Source: Clostridiales bacterium (GTDB lineage: Bacteria; Bacillota; Clostridia; Caldicoprobacterales; DTU083). Taken from it: a stretch of DNA of 43,967 nt. Position 1 is the first letter of the stretch, and each line of letters begins with the position of its first letter. Below the pieces are notes generated by a model. The model searched no databases, was not told the DNA's origin, and saw only the letters and a program-made list of their open reading frames with translations. Of the stretch, positions 34,961 to 43,953 are shown in pieces. The stretch is taken from NCBI GenBank assembly GCA_012838915.1, contig DUOI01000048.1, positions 1 through 43,967 of the forward strand. The letters are read 5' to 3'. The position numbers were made by a program, and so were the translations under genes.

Positions 34961-35836
34961 ATGAAAACAATGCAACCGGTTATTGTCATAGATTCGTGTA
35001 CCGATCTCCCCTACGACTTCATTAAGAAGCACAGTATCCCTGTTGTTAATTTTACCTATCACTTTAAAGATAAGGATTATATCGATGATTTTTTTCAGAG
35101 CATGGATGATAAATCCTTCTATGAAGATGTGCGCAACGGCGAAATGCCCACTACATCCCAAGTCAATGCCGAGGATTATATTAAGGTTTTTCGTCCCTTA
35201 TTGGAGGAAAAAAGACAGGTTGTTTATCTTTGCTTCTCATCTGCCCTCAGCGGAAGCTATAACAGCTCCTTGCTGGCGAAAGAAACCTTATTGGAAGAAT
35301 ATCCTGATGCCGACATTACTATAATCGATACCAAAGCTGCCTCCTTGGGTTCCGGTTTAATTGCCTGGTATGCAATCAAAATGCTGGAGGAAGGTGCCAC
35401 TAAAGAAGAATTGATTGAATGGGTGGAAAACAATAAGTTGAAGGTGGCTCACTGGTTTACAGTAGATGATCTGAATCATCTGAAAAGAGGCGGCCGGGTG
35501 TCCGGAACTGCCGCATTCATCGGTACCATGTTGGATATCAAGCCGATCCTGCATGTTGACAGCGAAGGTCGTTTGATTCCGGTTTCAAAGGTAAAGGGCA
35601 GAAAGAAATCAATCCGGGCATTATTCGAAAAGCTTCAGGAAACCATCGTCAACCCGAACGATCAGGTTATATTCATAAGCCATGGTGACTGCCTGCAGGA
35701 TGCCCAATGCCTGGCCGGCCTTATACAATCAAATTATGATGTTCAAGACATTGTTATTAATACAGTCGGACCGGTTATCGGAGCACACTCAGGACCAGGT
35801 ACCATTGCCCTGTTCTTTCTTGCTGTGGAAAGATGA
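34961..35836 (+). CDS. DegV family fatty-acid-binding protein
   Basis: 291 residues, the usual DegV/FakB size. VIDSCTDLPYDFI near the N-terminus, TSQVNAEDYIKVF, FSSALSGSYNSSLLA, TKAASLGSGLIAW and a C-terminal PVIGAHSGPGTIALFF are the family signatures. DegV/FakB proteins hold a fatty acid for phosphorylation by FakA; no fakA is in the window. AGGAGG precedes the ATG. It has its own promoter and a bidirectional terminator, so it is a single-gene transcript. Confidence 0.94.
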   Translation: MKTMQPVIVIDSCTDLPYDFIKKHSIPVVNFTYHFKDKDYIDDFFQSMDDKSFYEDVRNGEMPTTSQVNAEDYIKVFRPLLEEKRQVVYLCFSSALSGSYNSSLLAKETLLEEYPDADITIIDTKAASLGSGLIAWYAIKMLEEGATKEELIEWVENNKLKVAHWFTVDDLNHLKRGGRVSGTAAFIGTMLDIKPILHVDSEGRLIPVSKVKGRKKSIRALFEKLQETIVNPNDQVIFISHGDCLQDAQCLAGLIQSNYDVQDIVINTVGPVIGAHSGPGTIALFFLAVER

Positions 35837-35852
35837 TATACTAATGCAAAAG

Positions 35853-35895
35853 AAGCAGCAATACATGTCTGCCTGGGCATGATTGCTGCTTTTAT
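35853..35895. terminator. Bidirectional terminator between degV and the LysM gene
   Basis: AAGCAGCAAT (35853-35862) pairs with ATTGCTGCTT (35882-35891) in a perfect 10-bp stem; T-rich sequence follows on the plus strand (TTTTATTTA) and a run of A (TTTTGC on the minus strand) precedes it. It sits between convergent genes. Confidence 0.85.
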
Positions 35896-35946
35896 TTATA
35901 TTCTGAACATTGTCTTTTGCTGCCTATACACCATCTGTATTTCAAT

Positions 35947-36651
35947 TTATGCACGAGGTACGCAGATAACCTGGCCAATTTGCAGCGCATCCGGATTGAC
36001 ACCTGGGTTGGCATCTATCAGAGCCTGGACACTGATATTGAATCTTGCTGCGATACTGAAGAAGGTGTCTCCCGCACGTATGACATATTCGCTGGAACCG
36101 CTGGGACAGGCACCCTGTGGAGGAGCCGGAATGCATATAATCTGACCTACTCGCAAGGAGTTGGGATCAATGCCTGGATTGGCTGCAATTATTGCTGCAA
36201 CGGTTACATTGAATCTGTTTGCAATTGCAAACAGTGTATCGCCGCTTCTTATGGTATAAAACTGCCCTCCTGGACATGCCGGAACGCCTGGGCGAGGAAT
36301 ACAAATCCGCTGACCAATCATCAGGCGATTGGGATCCACATTTGGATTGGCTGCCATAATAGCCGCAACTGTTGTATTAAACCGCGCAGCCAGGGAGAAG
36401 AAAGTGTCTCCTGCCTGAATAATATAAGGCTGCGTACCCATTGGACACTCACCGGGCATGGGAGCACCGGGAATACAAATACGCTGGCCGATCATCAGCC
36501 GGTCGGGGTTGACACCGGGGTTGGCTGCCATAATGGCAGCTACTGTCGTGTTAAAACGGATTGCCAATGAGAAATAGGTGTCACCGGCACGAATGGTATA
36601 GGGCTGCGTGCCGCTGGGACATGTCTGATAAACATCATATCCGTCATACAT
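35947..36651 (-). CDS. Protein of four LysM domains
   Basis: About 234 residues made almost wholly of four LysM repeats of about 55-58 residues: each runs from CPxG through YTIRAGDT(Y/F/L)FSIA.RFN(T/I)(T/S)V, AANPGV(N/D)P and ends IGQ.ICIP. Every repeat begins with a Cys and has another in the ICIP/ICVP end, eight in all. There is no signal peptide or membrane helix. LysM binds N-acetylglucosamine polymers; leaderless, multi-LysM proteins in Clostridia are often spore-coat or cortex proteins such as SafA, which is inference here. Start: ATG at 36651 is preferred, but TTG at 36657 is better spaced from GGAGGTGA (36661-36668). Confidence 0.88.
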   Translation of the reverse strand: MYDGYDVYQTCPSGTQPYTIRAGDTYFSLAIRFNTTVAAIMAANPGVNPDRLMIGQRICIPGAPMPGECPMGTQPYIIQAGDTFFSLAARFNTTVAAIMAANPNVDPNRLMIGQRICIPRPGVPACPGGQFYTIRSGDTLFAIANRFNVTVAAIIAANPGIDPNSLRVGQIICIPAPPQGACPSGSSEYVIRAGDTFFSIAARFNISVQALIDANPGVNPDALQIGQVICVPRA

Positions 36652-36683
36652 ATACAACTTTCACCTCCAATTGGATATGTTAC

Positions 36684-36710
36684 ATTATATGCATGATCAT
36701 TGGAGATGTT
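36684..36710 (-). promoter_or_regulatory. Possible promoter of the LysM gene, sporulation-type
   Basis: Minus strand CATATAAT (36684-36691) resembles both a sigma-A -10 (TATAAT) and the CATA-type -10 of sporulation factors sigma-E/sigma-K; AACA (36707-36710) lies 15 bp upstream in the place of a sigma-K -35. No sigma-A -35 is visible. Confidence 0.35.
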
Positions 36711-36739
36711 CGTTGCTATAAAGGATAATCCGCTAAGCT

Positions 36740-37249
36740 TCAAGGCATGGGCAAAACCTGGCTGTTATGATATTCCAAATAACTGTAGTAGATATCCTCC
36801 TTAAAATGATGAGGACCGTCTTCCCTAATAAGCTTCCAATTATTTTTTTTATCCAGATTTATAATGCTGGTATCAGCAGGATAACTCTTATGAATCTTTG
36901 TGACATATCCAATTTTGCAAAAGGGAATGAGCTTAATATAGATTTCCCCGCCGCCAATAATAAATATATCATCATCCCGATAGGAAGCAAGCAGCTTGAA
37001 AAGCTCAGGAAAGGAATGGCAGATAATAGCATCTTCTGCCGAAAAGTCTTTCTGCCTTGTTAATATTATATTGGTTCTGCCCGCCAAAGGTTTTCCGCCC
37101 GGAAAGGTTTGCAGGGTTTTCCGTCCAAGAACAACAACTCGATTCAATGTTTTGGCCTTAAACTGTTTCAAGTCATCGGAAATTGGCTGCAGCAAAGCTC
37201 CATCTTTTCCGATGTTCCAGTCCCTGTCCACAGCTACAATAAAATTCAT
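36740..37249 (-). CDS. dfrA: Dihydrofolate reductase
   Basis: 169 residues, the usual bacterial length. MNFIVAVDRDWNIGKDGALL, DDLKQFKAKT, VVVLGRKTLQTFPGGKPLAGR and IIGGGEIYIKLIPF are the DHFR folate and NADPH-binding segments. It regenerates tetrahydrofolate from the dihydrofolate made by ThyA, whose gene ends 19 bp upstream; the two form the classic thyA-dfrA operon. Confidence 0.95.
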   Translation of the reverse strand: MNFIVAVDRDWNIGKDGALLQPISDDLKQFKAKTLNRVVVLGRKTLQTFPGGKPLAGRTNIILTRQKDFSAEDAIICHSFPELFKLLASYRDDDIFIIGGGEIYIKLIPFCKIGYVTKIHKSYPADTSIINLDKKNNWKLIREDGPHHFKEDIYYSYLEYHNSQVLPMP

Positions 37250-37268
37250 ATCTGCACCCTGCTTTCAG

Positions 37269-38099
37269 TTATATTGCAATGGGAATGTTCTTTACCTGTG
37301 GCCCTGCTATATACCCCTCCAACCGAAAATCATCCACAGTAAATGCATAAAAATCCTTTACACTTGGATTTACTATAAGCTTAGGGGCAGGATACTGGGG
37401 ACGCTTGATTAATTCCTTAATTATGGGAATATGCCTGTCATATATATGTGCATCCGCTATTACATGAACCAGTTCACCGGCCTTCAATCCGCTGACTGCT
37501 GCAAACATATGCATAAGAATTGCATATTGACACACATTCCAATTGTTGGCAGGTAGTACATCCTGTGATCTCTGGTTTAAAATAGCATTCAGTTTATTCC
37601 CTGTTACATTAAAGGTCATGCTGTATGCGCATGGATAAAGATTCATTTCATGAAGGTCGGCGTGAACATAAATATTGGTTATAATTCTACGGCTATAGGG
37701 GTTATGCTTCAAATCATACAAGACCCGATCAACCTGATCGAATTCCCCTTCCTTGTACTTGTGTTTAACAGAGAGCTGGTAACCATATGCTTTACCGATG
37801 GATCCTTCCTCATCAGCCCAAGCATCCCATATATGGCTGTTTAAGTCCCTTACATTATTGGATTTTTTCTGCCAGATCCATAAAATCTCATCAATTACCT
37901 TTTTTAAGGGAGTAGGCCGCAGTGTCAGAATAGGAAACTCTTCTGACAAATCATATCGATTTACTATTCCGAATTTTTTTATTGTATGTGCCGGCGTTCC
38001 ATCTTCCCAAACAGGCCTTATCTTTTGCCCCTCAGTACTTGTCCCGTTTTCCAATATATCATTACACATATCGATAAAGATCTTATCCGCTTTACTCAT
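37269..38099 (-). CDS. thyA: Thymidylate synthase ThyA
   Basis: 276 residues. Conserved positions of ThyA are present: catalytic Cys157 in NLYPCAYSM, the dUMP-binding NQRSQDV (175-181), NVCQYAILMHM with the aligned Asn, and AHIYDRH. It differs from the E. coli type: the PCH motif is PCA, GLPFN is PANNWN and GGDTHLY is IADAHIY, a divergent subtype that I believe occurs in other Firmicutes. It methylates dUMP with methylene-tetrahydrofolate. ATG start with GAGGT. It has an extended -10 promoter overlapped by an inverted repeat. Confidence 0.93.
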   Translation of the reverse strand: MSKADKIFIDMCNDILENGTSTEGQKIRPVWEDGTPAHTIKKFGIVNRYDLSEEFPILTLRPTPLKKVIDEILWIWQKKSNNVRDLNSHIWDAWADEEGSIGKAYGYQLSVKHKYKEGEFDQVDRVLYDLKHNPYSRRIITNIYVHADLHEMNLYPCAYSMTFNVTGNKLNAILNQRSQDVLPANNWNVCQYAILMHMFAAVSGLKAGELVHVIADAHIYDRHIPIIKELIKRPQYPAPKLIVNPSVKDFYAFTVDDFRLEGYIAGPQVKNIPIAI

Positions 38100-38110
38100 A
38101 TCACTACCTC

Positions 38111-38157
38111 ATTTCTGCTAAATAAGCCTTTTAATCATTCTCTATTATAGCAGAAAT
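38111..38157 (-). promoter_or_regulatory. thyA promoter with flanking inverted repeat
   Basis: Minus strand TGCTATAAT (38144-38152) is a perfect extended -10, 45 bp before the thyA start. A perfect 10-bp inverted repeat ATTTCTGCTA (38111-38120) / TAGCAGAAAT (38148-38157) has one arm across the -10 region and the other just before the ribosome binding site, 37 bp centre to centre. The arm over the promoter would not be in the transcript, so a DNA operator is more likely than an RNA hairpin. Confidence 0.5.
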
Positions 38158-38197
38158 CCCCATGGTTGGACAGGAAATGACATTGTTATTGTTTTTA

Positions 38198-39100
38198 TTA
38201 CTTTCCCGACTGTTCCTCTATATGTTTTAGGATGAAATCAAGGTTTTGCTGATTTTCGGGTTTCAAGAGAGCTTCAAATAAATCCCCTTTTTCCTCTAAT
38301 CGTACTTTCGCATTGAGCAGGTGAAAATCCCCGGGTTGGATCCCCCTTTCAACCTCTTCCCAGGTGACAGGCATGGATATTGTAGCTTTGGGGGTAGCCC
38401 GTGGAGAATATACCATAGTAATGGTTTTTCCTTTCCACATTTGCAGGTAATCAAAATACAGCTTACTTCCTCTGTTTTTTACCATGCGCTGTATAGTGAT
38501 TTTATAAGGATATTTCTGGCTGAAATATCGGCCGAAAAATTCATTGATCTGCCTTGCAGTGTCATAATCATAGCGACTGCCTACCGGTATATATATCTGC
38601 AACCCGCTTGCTCCGGAAGTCTTTATCCAGCTTCGAATATTCAAATCCAGCAATGTATCGTTAATCAACAATGCTATCTCTGCTGCTTCTTCGAAGCTTT
38701 GTACATCTGCAGGATCCAAATCAAAAACCAGGTCAGTGGGATTGTTTTGATTCTGTATGCAATTGAATCCGGTATGAAACTCCAATGCAGCCTGGTTTCC
38801 CAGCCAGATTAGAGAAGCCAGATTGTTTAGAAGGGTATAGTCGTTCTCATTCCACTCACAAGTTTCCAGCCATTCAGGAGCATATTCCGGTGTATTTTTT
38901 TGAAAAAAGGATTTACCGTCTACTCCATCCGGATACCGGATAACAGTCAGCAGGCGATCTCTAGTATGGGGAAGGATATAGGGTGCCAGCTCTACCAGTC
39001 TGGTAATATAATCTATCTTACGGATTCCCAGCTCCGGCCATATAATCTTGTCGGGATTGGTAATCCGTACAGGATAACCGTTTATAATCAATTCACTCAT
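38198..39100 (-). CDS. LigD-type primase-polymerase (end-joining polymerase), stand-alone
   Basis: 300 residues forming one LigD polymerase (archaeo-eukaryotic primase) domain. ITNPDKIIWPELGIRKIDYI, the metal motif FDLDP (126-130; Asp127, Asp129), IKTSGASGLQIYIPV and YFDYLQMWKGKT with the third acidic residue are typical. It fills gaps and adds nucleotides or ribonucleotides at broken ends. In most bacteria this domain is fused to the ligase as LigD; here it is a separate protein whose ATG overlaps the ligase gene by 8 bp. Third gene of the ku-ligase-polymerase operon. No phosphoesterase domain is encoded here. Confidence 0.93.
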   Translation of the reverse strand: MSELIINGYPVRITNPDKIIWPELGIRKIDYITRLVELAPYILPHTRDRLLTVIRYPDGVDGKSFFQKNTPEYAPEWLETCEWNENDYTLLNNLASLIWLGNQAALEFHTGFNCIQNQNNPTDLVFDLDPADVQSFEEAAEIALLINDTLLDLNIRSWIKTSGASGLQIYIPVGSRYDYDTARQINEFFGRYFSQKYPYKITIQRMVKNRGSKLYFDYLQMWKGKTITMVYSPRATPKATISMPVTWEEVERGIQPGDFHLLNAKVRLEEKGDLFEALLKPENQQNLDFILKHIEEQSGK

Positions 39101-40055
39101 TTATGGACCATTCCTTTCCGGCAGCCTGTTCAACCGGACTGTCTGAAAACCCCAATATGGTAGGATTGCGTAAAACCCCTTCATTGGTCCACTCCAGAAA
39201 CCGAATCCAGCAGGTCAGCAAAGGATTCAACCAGGTAACCTGTTGTCTTTTAAATTGTCCGGTCTCCTTAAATGGCGGCACTTGCACTTTGTGCTTCAGA
39301 GCATATTCCATTATTTGCTGCCAATCGTCCTGTGTAAGACCCGAAGATGCTTTCCCAATAAATATCCAATTACTCTCCTGTAAAATGCCCAATATGAGCG
39401 AGTTGGGAAATTCATTCTTCCATTGAACTCCGCACACTGCTGCCAGCATTTTTTTTAAGGTCTTATGCTTGAACCAGTCTCTGTGCTTTTTTGCAGGGTG
39501 ATACAAACTGCTTCTTTTCTTGGATATAATTCCTTCCCAGTTCTTCTTTTTCATCACATCGAATAAACCAGGTCCATCCATATAGCTTTGTGCTATGGCT
39601 ATATTGGAGTCCGTCTTTAAGCAATCCCTAAGAATTCCCTGGCGCTCCCATAAGGGCAGGGCAGTCAATAAGCGACCATTATAATACAAAATATCAAATA
39701 TAATATAGATAACAGGATAATTTTTAATATAATATGGCAACCTGTCAGGGTTGCTAACCCTTTCTCTAATCAGGCTTGAATGAAATGAGGGCTTGCTGTC
39801 TTCCCCCAATACCACCAGTTCTCCGTCAAGAACTGCACTGTCACCTGTAATCATGTCATTAATCGGATGCAATTCAGGATAAAACTCAGTTCTTTGCCGC
39901 CCCTTTTTTGTGAAAATCCGTACCTGCTCTTTGTCTGTACTTCTATTAAAATAGGTCAATCCCCTTATCCCATCCCACTTTATCTGGTAGATCCATTCTT
40001 CTCCGGTTGCAATGGTATCTGAATATATTGGCTCCATAGGTTGTATCCAATCCAT
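39093..40055 (-). CDS. ATP-dependent DNA ligase (LigD ligase module), stand-alone
   Basis: 320 residues. Nucleotidyltransferase motifs are intact: the adenylated Lys26 in IKWDGIRG (motif I), LDGELVVL (III), EGIISKK (174-180, IV) and WFKHKT (V). A C-terminal OB domain follows (about 205-300). It seals double-strand breaks held by Ku and belongs to the LigD ligase-domain family. Small size and the lack of a fused polymerase domain are the main features. It is 16 bp after ku and overlaps the polymerase gene by 8 bp. Confidence 0.94.
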   Translation of the reverse strand: MDWIQPMEPIYSDTIATGEEWIYQIKWDGIRGLTYFNRSTDKEQVRIFTKKGRQRTEFYPELHPINDMITGDSAVLDGELVVLGEDSKPSFHSSLIRERVSNPDRLPYYIKNYPVIYIIFDILYYNGRLLTALPLWERQGILRDCLKTDSNIAIAQSYMDGPGLFDVMKKKNWEGIISKKRSSLYHPAKKHRDWFKHKTLKKMLAAVCGVQWKNEFPNSLILGILQESNWIFIGKASSGLTQDDWQQIMEYALKHKVQVPPFKETGQFKRQQVTWLNPLLTCWIRFLEWTNEGVLRNPTILGFSDSPVEQAAGKEWSINE

Positions 40056-40071
40056 TTAATTTCTCCGTTAT

Positions 40072-40911
40072 TCAACCGGCAGTAGTAGCTTTTTTCTTCC
40101 TGGCCGGGCTTTTTTTCTTAGGCAAAGAGTCGGTTTTTTTCAGATGCTCTGTTTCCTTCAGACTTTCCTGCAAGGCCTGCATTAAATCAATGACATTTGT
40201 TTTGCTTGTTTCCTTAGGCCGTACTACTTCATCACCTTCAATCTTTTTATGTATCATAGTCAGCAATTCCTTTCTATACTCGTCGGTATATTTTTCCGGA
40301 TCAAAAGCAGTAGTCAAGTTCCCTATTAACTGGGTTGCCATGGCTAGTTCCTTTTCGTCTACATCACTGTCAGCTGGAATATTGGGCACCTGTGCCAAGT
40401 CCCGTACCTCATCAGGGTAGAAAATTGTTTCCATAATAAGCAAGTTCTGATATACCCTAATTGCTGCCAGTGATTGTTTGTCCCGAATGGTAACTTTTGC
40501 AATGGCTATCCGACCGGTTTGCTTCATTGCTGCCCTAAGGAGATTGTAAGCCTTCTCTCCGGTTTCCTGGGGCGACAGATAGTAGGATTTCATAAAATAG
40601 ACAGGGTCAATTTCCTCCAGGTTAACAAAATCAAGAATTTCAATTGCTCTGCCGGATGACTGTCGCAGGGCTTCCAAATCCTTATCCTCGATTATAACGA
40701 ATTTACCCGGTTCATACTCATAGCCTCTTACGATATCGTCTTGAGATATCTCTTTATCGCAGGTAGGACATTTTTTCTCATATTTTATCGGCGTCTTACA
40801 CTCCTTGTGAATATACTTAAAGCGAATATCCTTATCTTCTGTAGCAGCAAACATTTTAACGGGAATATTCACCAGTCCGAAACTGATTGATCCCTTCCAC
40901 ATAGTATGCAT
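40072..40911 (-). CDS. ku: Ku protein, DNA end-binding
   Basis: 279 residues, typical bacterial Ku. MWKGSISFGLVNIPVKMF, a possible zinc-binding HKECKTPIKYEKKCPTC, YYLSPQETGEKAYNLLRAAM, and DLMQALQESL near the C-terminus are diagnostic. The last 30 residues are Lys-rich (KKTDSLPKKKSPARKKKA), a DNA-threading tail seen in other bacterial Ku proteins. It binds broken ends as a ring-shaped homodimer and recruits the ligase. GAGGAG lies 9 bases before the ATG. First gene of the operon. Confidence 0.96.
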   Translation of the reverse strand: MHTMWKGSISFGLVNIPVKMFAATEDKDIRFKYIHKECKTPIKYEKKCPTCDKEISQDDIVRGYEYEPGKFVIIEDKDLEALRQSSGRAIEILDFVNLEEIDPVYFMKSYYLSPQETGEKAYNLLRAAMKQTGRIAIAKVTIRDKQSLAAIRVYQNLLIMETIFYPDEVRDLAQVPNIPADSDVDEKELAMATQLIGNLTTAFDPEKYTDEYRKELLTMIHKKIEGDEVVRPKETSKTNVIDLMQALQESLKETEHLKKTDSLPKKKSPARKKKATTAG

Positions 40912-40992
40912 TGGTCTGTGCTCCTCTCAATGAATTTCTATTTCTATGTTTTGTAAGAAATCATTTGTTATACCGAGAAGGATTCAGACGAG

Positions 40993-41029
40993 AAAAAAAA
41001 GACGTCCGCCGTAATCAGCCAATGACGTC
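40993..41029 (-). terminator. Intrinsic terminator after cysK
   Basis: Minus strand GACGTC (41024-41029), 17-base loop with a short inner GCT/GGC pairing, GACGTC (41001-41006), then eight T. It separates cysK from ku. Confidence 0.75.
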
Positions 41030-41083
41030 ATTATTAGTTATACAGGCTATTGTAGTGATACAAAACCCAAATTATTTTTACAT

Positions 41084-42019
41084 CTAGTCTTCCTGGAATA
41101 AAGCCGTGGAAATATACCTTTCACCGGTGTCGGGTAATAGCGCTACAATGGTTTTCCCTTTGTTTTCCGGACGTTTTGCGATTTGGGCTGCTGCATAAGC
41201 TGCGGCTCCGGAAGATATACCCACAATCAGGCCTTCATGCCTTGCCAGGGCCTTTGAAGCTGCAAAGGCGTTCTCGTTCCTTACCCTGAAAATTTCGTCT
41301 ATAATTGAAGTATTCAACACCTGAGGAACAAATCCGGCACCTATACCCTGAATTTTATGAGGTCCGGGTTGTTCACCGGACAGTACAGCGGAATCGTGGG
41401 GTTCAACAGCCACTACTTTGAAATCAGGCTTTCGCTTTTTGATAACTTCACCAACACCGGTTATAGTACCTCCTGTACCTATACCCCCTACAAAGATATC
41501 CACTTCCCCATCCGTATCCTTCCATATTTCTTCAGCTGTTGTTGTTCTATGGATAGCCGGGTTGGCCATATTTTGAAATTGTTGAGGAATAAAGGAATGG
41601 GGTGTTTTTTCAGCAATCTCCTCTGCAGCACGAATGGATCCCTTCATTCCCTCCGGCCCCGGTGTTAATACAACTTCTGCTCCCAGCGCCTTTAGCAGAT
41701 TTCTTCTCTCTATGCTCATGGTTTCCGGCATGGTAAGTATCAGCCGGTACCCTTTTACAGCGCAGACAAAAGCCAGGGCGATGCCGGTATTTCCACTGGT
41801 GGGCTCAATTATTACCGAATCCGGTTTCAAAATCCCCTTATCTTCTGCATCTTTGATCATAGCATAGCCGATTCGATCCTTAACACTTCCTGCGGGGTTG
41901 AAGTATTCCAATTTCATCAAAAGTCGTGCCTTGAGTCCTTCAGCCCTGCTGTAATTGGATACTTCCAACAAAGGAGTATTTCCGATCAATTCTGTTAGAT
42001 TCTTTGCGATTCTGGACAT
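41084..42019 (-). CDS. cysK: Cysteine synthase (O-acetylserine thiol-lyase)
   Basis: 311 residues. PLP Lys47 in [11 protein letters not shown], substrate loop [10 protein letters not shown], phosphate cup [12 protein letters not shown], and late [11 protein letters not shown] are the CysK signatures. It makes cysteine from O-acetylserine and sulfide. AGGAGG precedes the ATG. It is preceded by a 26-bp element (42049-42074) nearly identical to one in front of the Rrf2 regulator gene, so it is likely controlled by that regulator. It is followed by a terminator. Confidence 0.96.
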   Translation of the reverse strand: MSRIAKNLTELIGNTPLLEVSNYSRAEGLKARLLMKLEYFNPAGSVKDRIGYAMIKDAEDKGILKPDSVIIEPTSGNTGIALAFVCAVKGYRLILTMPETMSIERRNLLKALGAEVVLTPGPEGMKGSIRAAEEIAEKTPHSFIPQQFQNMANPAIHRTTTAEEIWKDTDGEVDIFVGGIGTGGTITGVGEVIKKRKPDFKVVAVEPHDSAVLSGEQPGPHKIQGIGAGFVPQVLNTSIIDEIFRVRNENAFAASKALARHEGLIVGISSGAAAYAAAQIAKRPENKGKTIVALLPDTGERYISTALFQED

Positions 42020-42048
42020 TTAATCTTCCTCCTAAAATCAGGCTCTCT

Positions 42049-42074
42049 TTTCCGAGTATTCCTATATGTTTTAT
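42049..42074 (-). promoter_or_regulatory. Putative CymR/Rrf2 operator upstream of cysK
   Basis: Minus strand core TATAGGAATACTCGGAAA within a 26-bp block identical at 25 of 26 positions to the block before the Rrf2 gene (43928-43953). It lies 30 bp before the cysK start codon, just downstream of a possible promoter (TTGACT, 17 bp, TAAAAC), where a bound repressor would block transcription. The GGAAT core recalls CymR boxes of other Firmicutes. Confidence 0.7.
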
Positions 42075-42126
42075 GATATTATTATATTCTAGTCAATTAA
42101 ATTTGTTTTGTTTTTTATACTTTGCT

Positions 42127-42154
42127 TTTTACCATAATTAGTATTTTACCATAA

Positions 42155-42157
<3 letters not shown>
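42127..42157. repeat. 14-bp direct repeat at the end of metY
   Basis: TTTTACCATAATTA occurs at 42127-42140 and again at 42144-42157, period 17 bp; the second copy includes the metY stop codon. It looks like a small tandem duplication of the gene's 3' end. No strong terminator was found after metY. Confidence 0.6.
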
Positions 42158-43462
<1,305 letters not shown>

Positions 43463-43467
43463 TTATT

Positions 43468-43917
43468 TCAGATATAATACATATAATTATCTGAACCTTT
43501 TAGCCTGTGATAATCATCTACTAAGTCTTCCAGGGTGATGGAATCCACAACTTTATCAATGCAGGAATTAATTTTATCCCACACATTTTTTCTTATACAA
43601 TATTGCATACAGTCGTTATTTTCGTTGTTTGATTCATCTATTACAGACAAATCTCCTTCCAGAGTGCGAAGCACTTTACCTACCGTTATATTTCGCGGTT
43701 CATCGCCTAAAATATATCCACCCTGCGCTCCTTTAATGCTTTTTACCAGCCCTGCTTTACGAAGCATAGAAAACAACTGCTCCAAATAACTGACAGATAT
43801 ATTCTGGTTTTCTGCTATGGTGTTAAGAGGAACTTGTTGATTTACTGAGCTTACAGCCAATTCTACAATAGCCCTCAGCCCGTATCTCCCTTTGGTAGAA
43901 ATTTTCGATTTGATCAC
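43468..43917 (-). CDS. Rrf2 family transcriptional regulator, CymR-like
   Basis: 149 residues. Winged helix of the Rrf2 family: KISTKGRYGLRAIVELA, NISVSYLEQLFSMLRKAGLV and SIKGAQGGYILGDEP. A single Cys lies in NDCMQYCIRK-like region with two Cys, not the three-Cys iron-sulfur pattern of IscR, so CymR-like control of sulfur metabolism is favoured, and the adjacent metY and cysK agree. The start is odd: the only in-frame start is GTG at 43915-43917, which directly abuts GGAG, while the family's normal ATG position reads ATCG (one extra base). The promoter region carries the same 26-bp element as cysK, suggesting autoregulation. Confidence 0.9.
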   Translation of the reverse strand: MIKSKISTKGRYGLRAIVELAVSSVNQQVPLNTIAENQNISVSYLEQLFSMLRKAGLVKSIKGAQGGYILGDEPRNITVGKVLRTLEGDLSVIDESNNENNDCMQYCIRKNVWDKINSCIDKVVDSITLEDLVDDYHRLKGSDNYMYYI

Positions 43918-43927
43918 CTCCGGTATA

Positions 43928-43953
43928 TTTCCGAGTATTCCTATGTGTTTTAT
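43928..43953 (-). promoter_or_regulatory. Putative CymR/Rrf2 operator upstream of the regulator-metY operon
   Basis: Minus strand core CATAGGAATACTCGGAAA, the second copy of the 26-bp element found before cysK. It ends 10 bp before the annotated GTG and overlaps a TATATAAAAC sequence that could serve as the -10. Confidence 0.7.

Noticed and set aside
35917-36570. 217-codon plus-strand open frame
   Set aside because: It mirrors the repetitive LysM gene on the other strand; the DNA repeat period keeps several frames open without coding meaning.
38198-40055. Frameshifted, broken LigD gene
   Set aside because: The polymerase and ligase frames each have complete domains, their own start codons and intact catalytic motifs, and the order (ligase before polymerase, with an ATG overlapping by 8 bp) fits normal translational coupling and not a decayed fusion.
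40912-40980. Sigma-G promoter before ku
   Set aside because: GTATA and CATAGAA elements are present but the 20-bp spacing and the poor -10 match make the case too weak.
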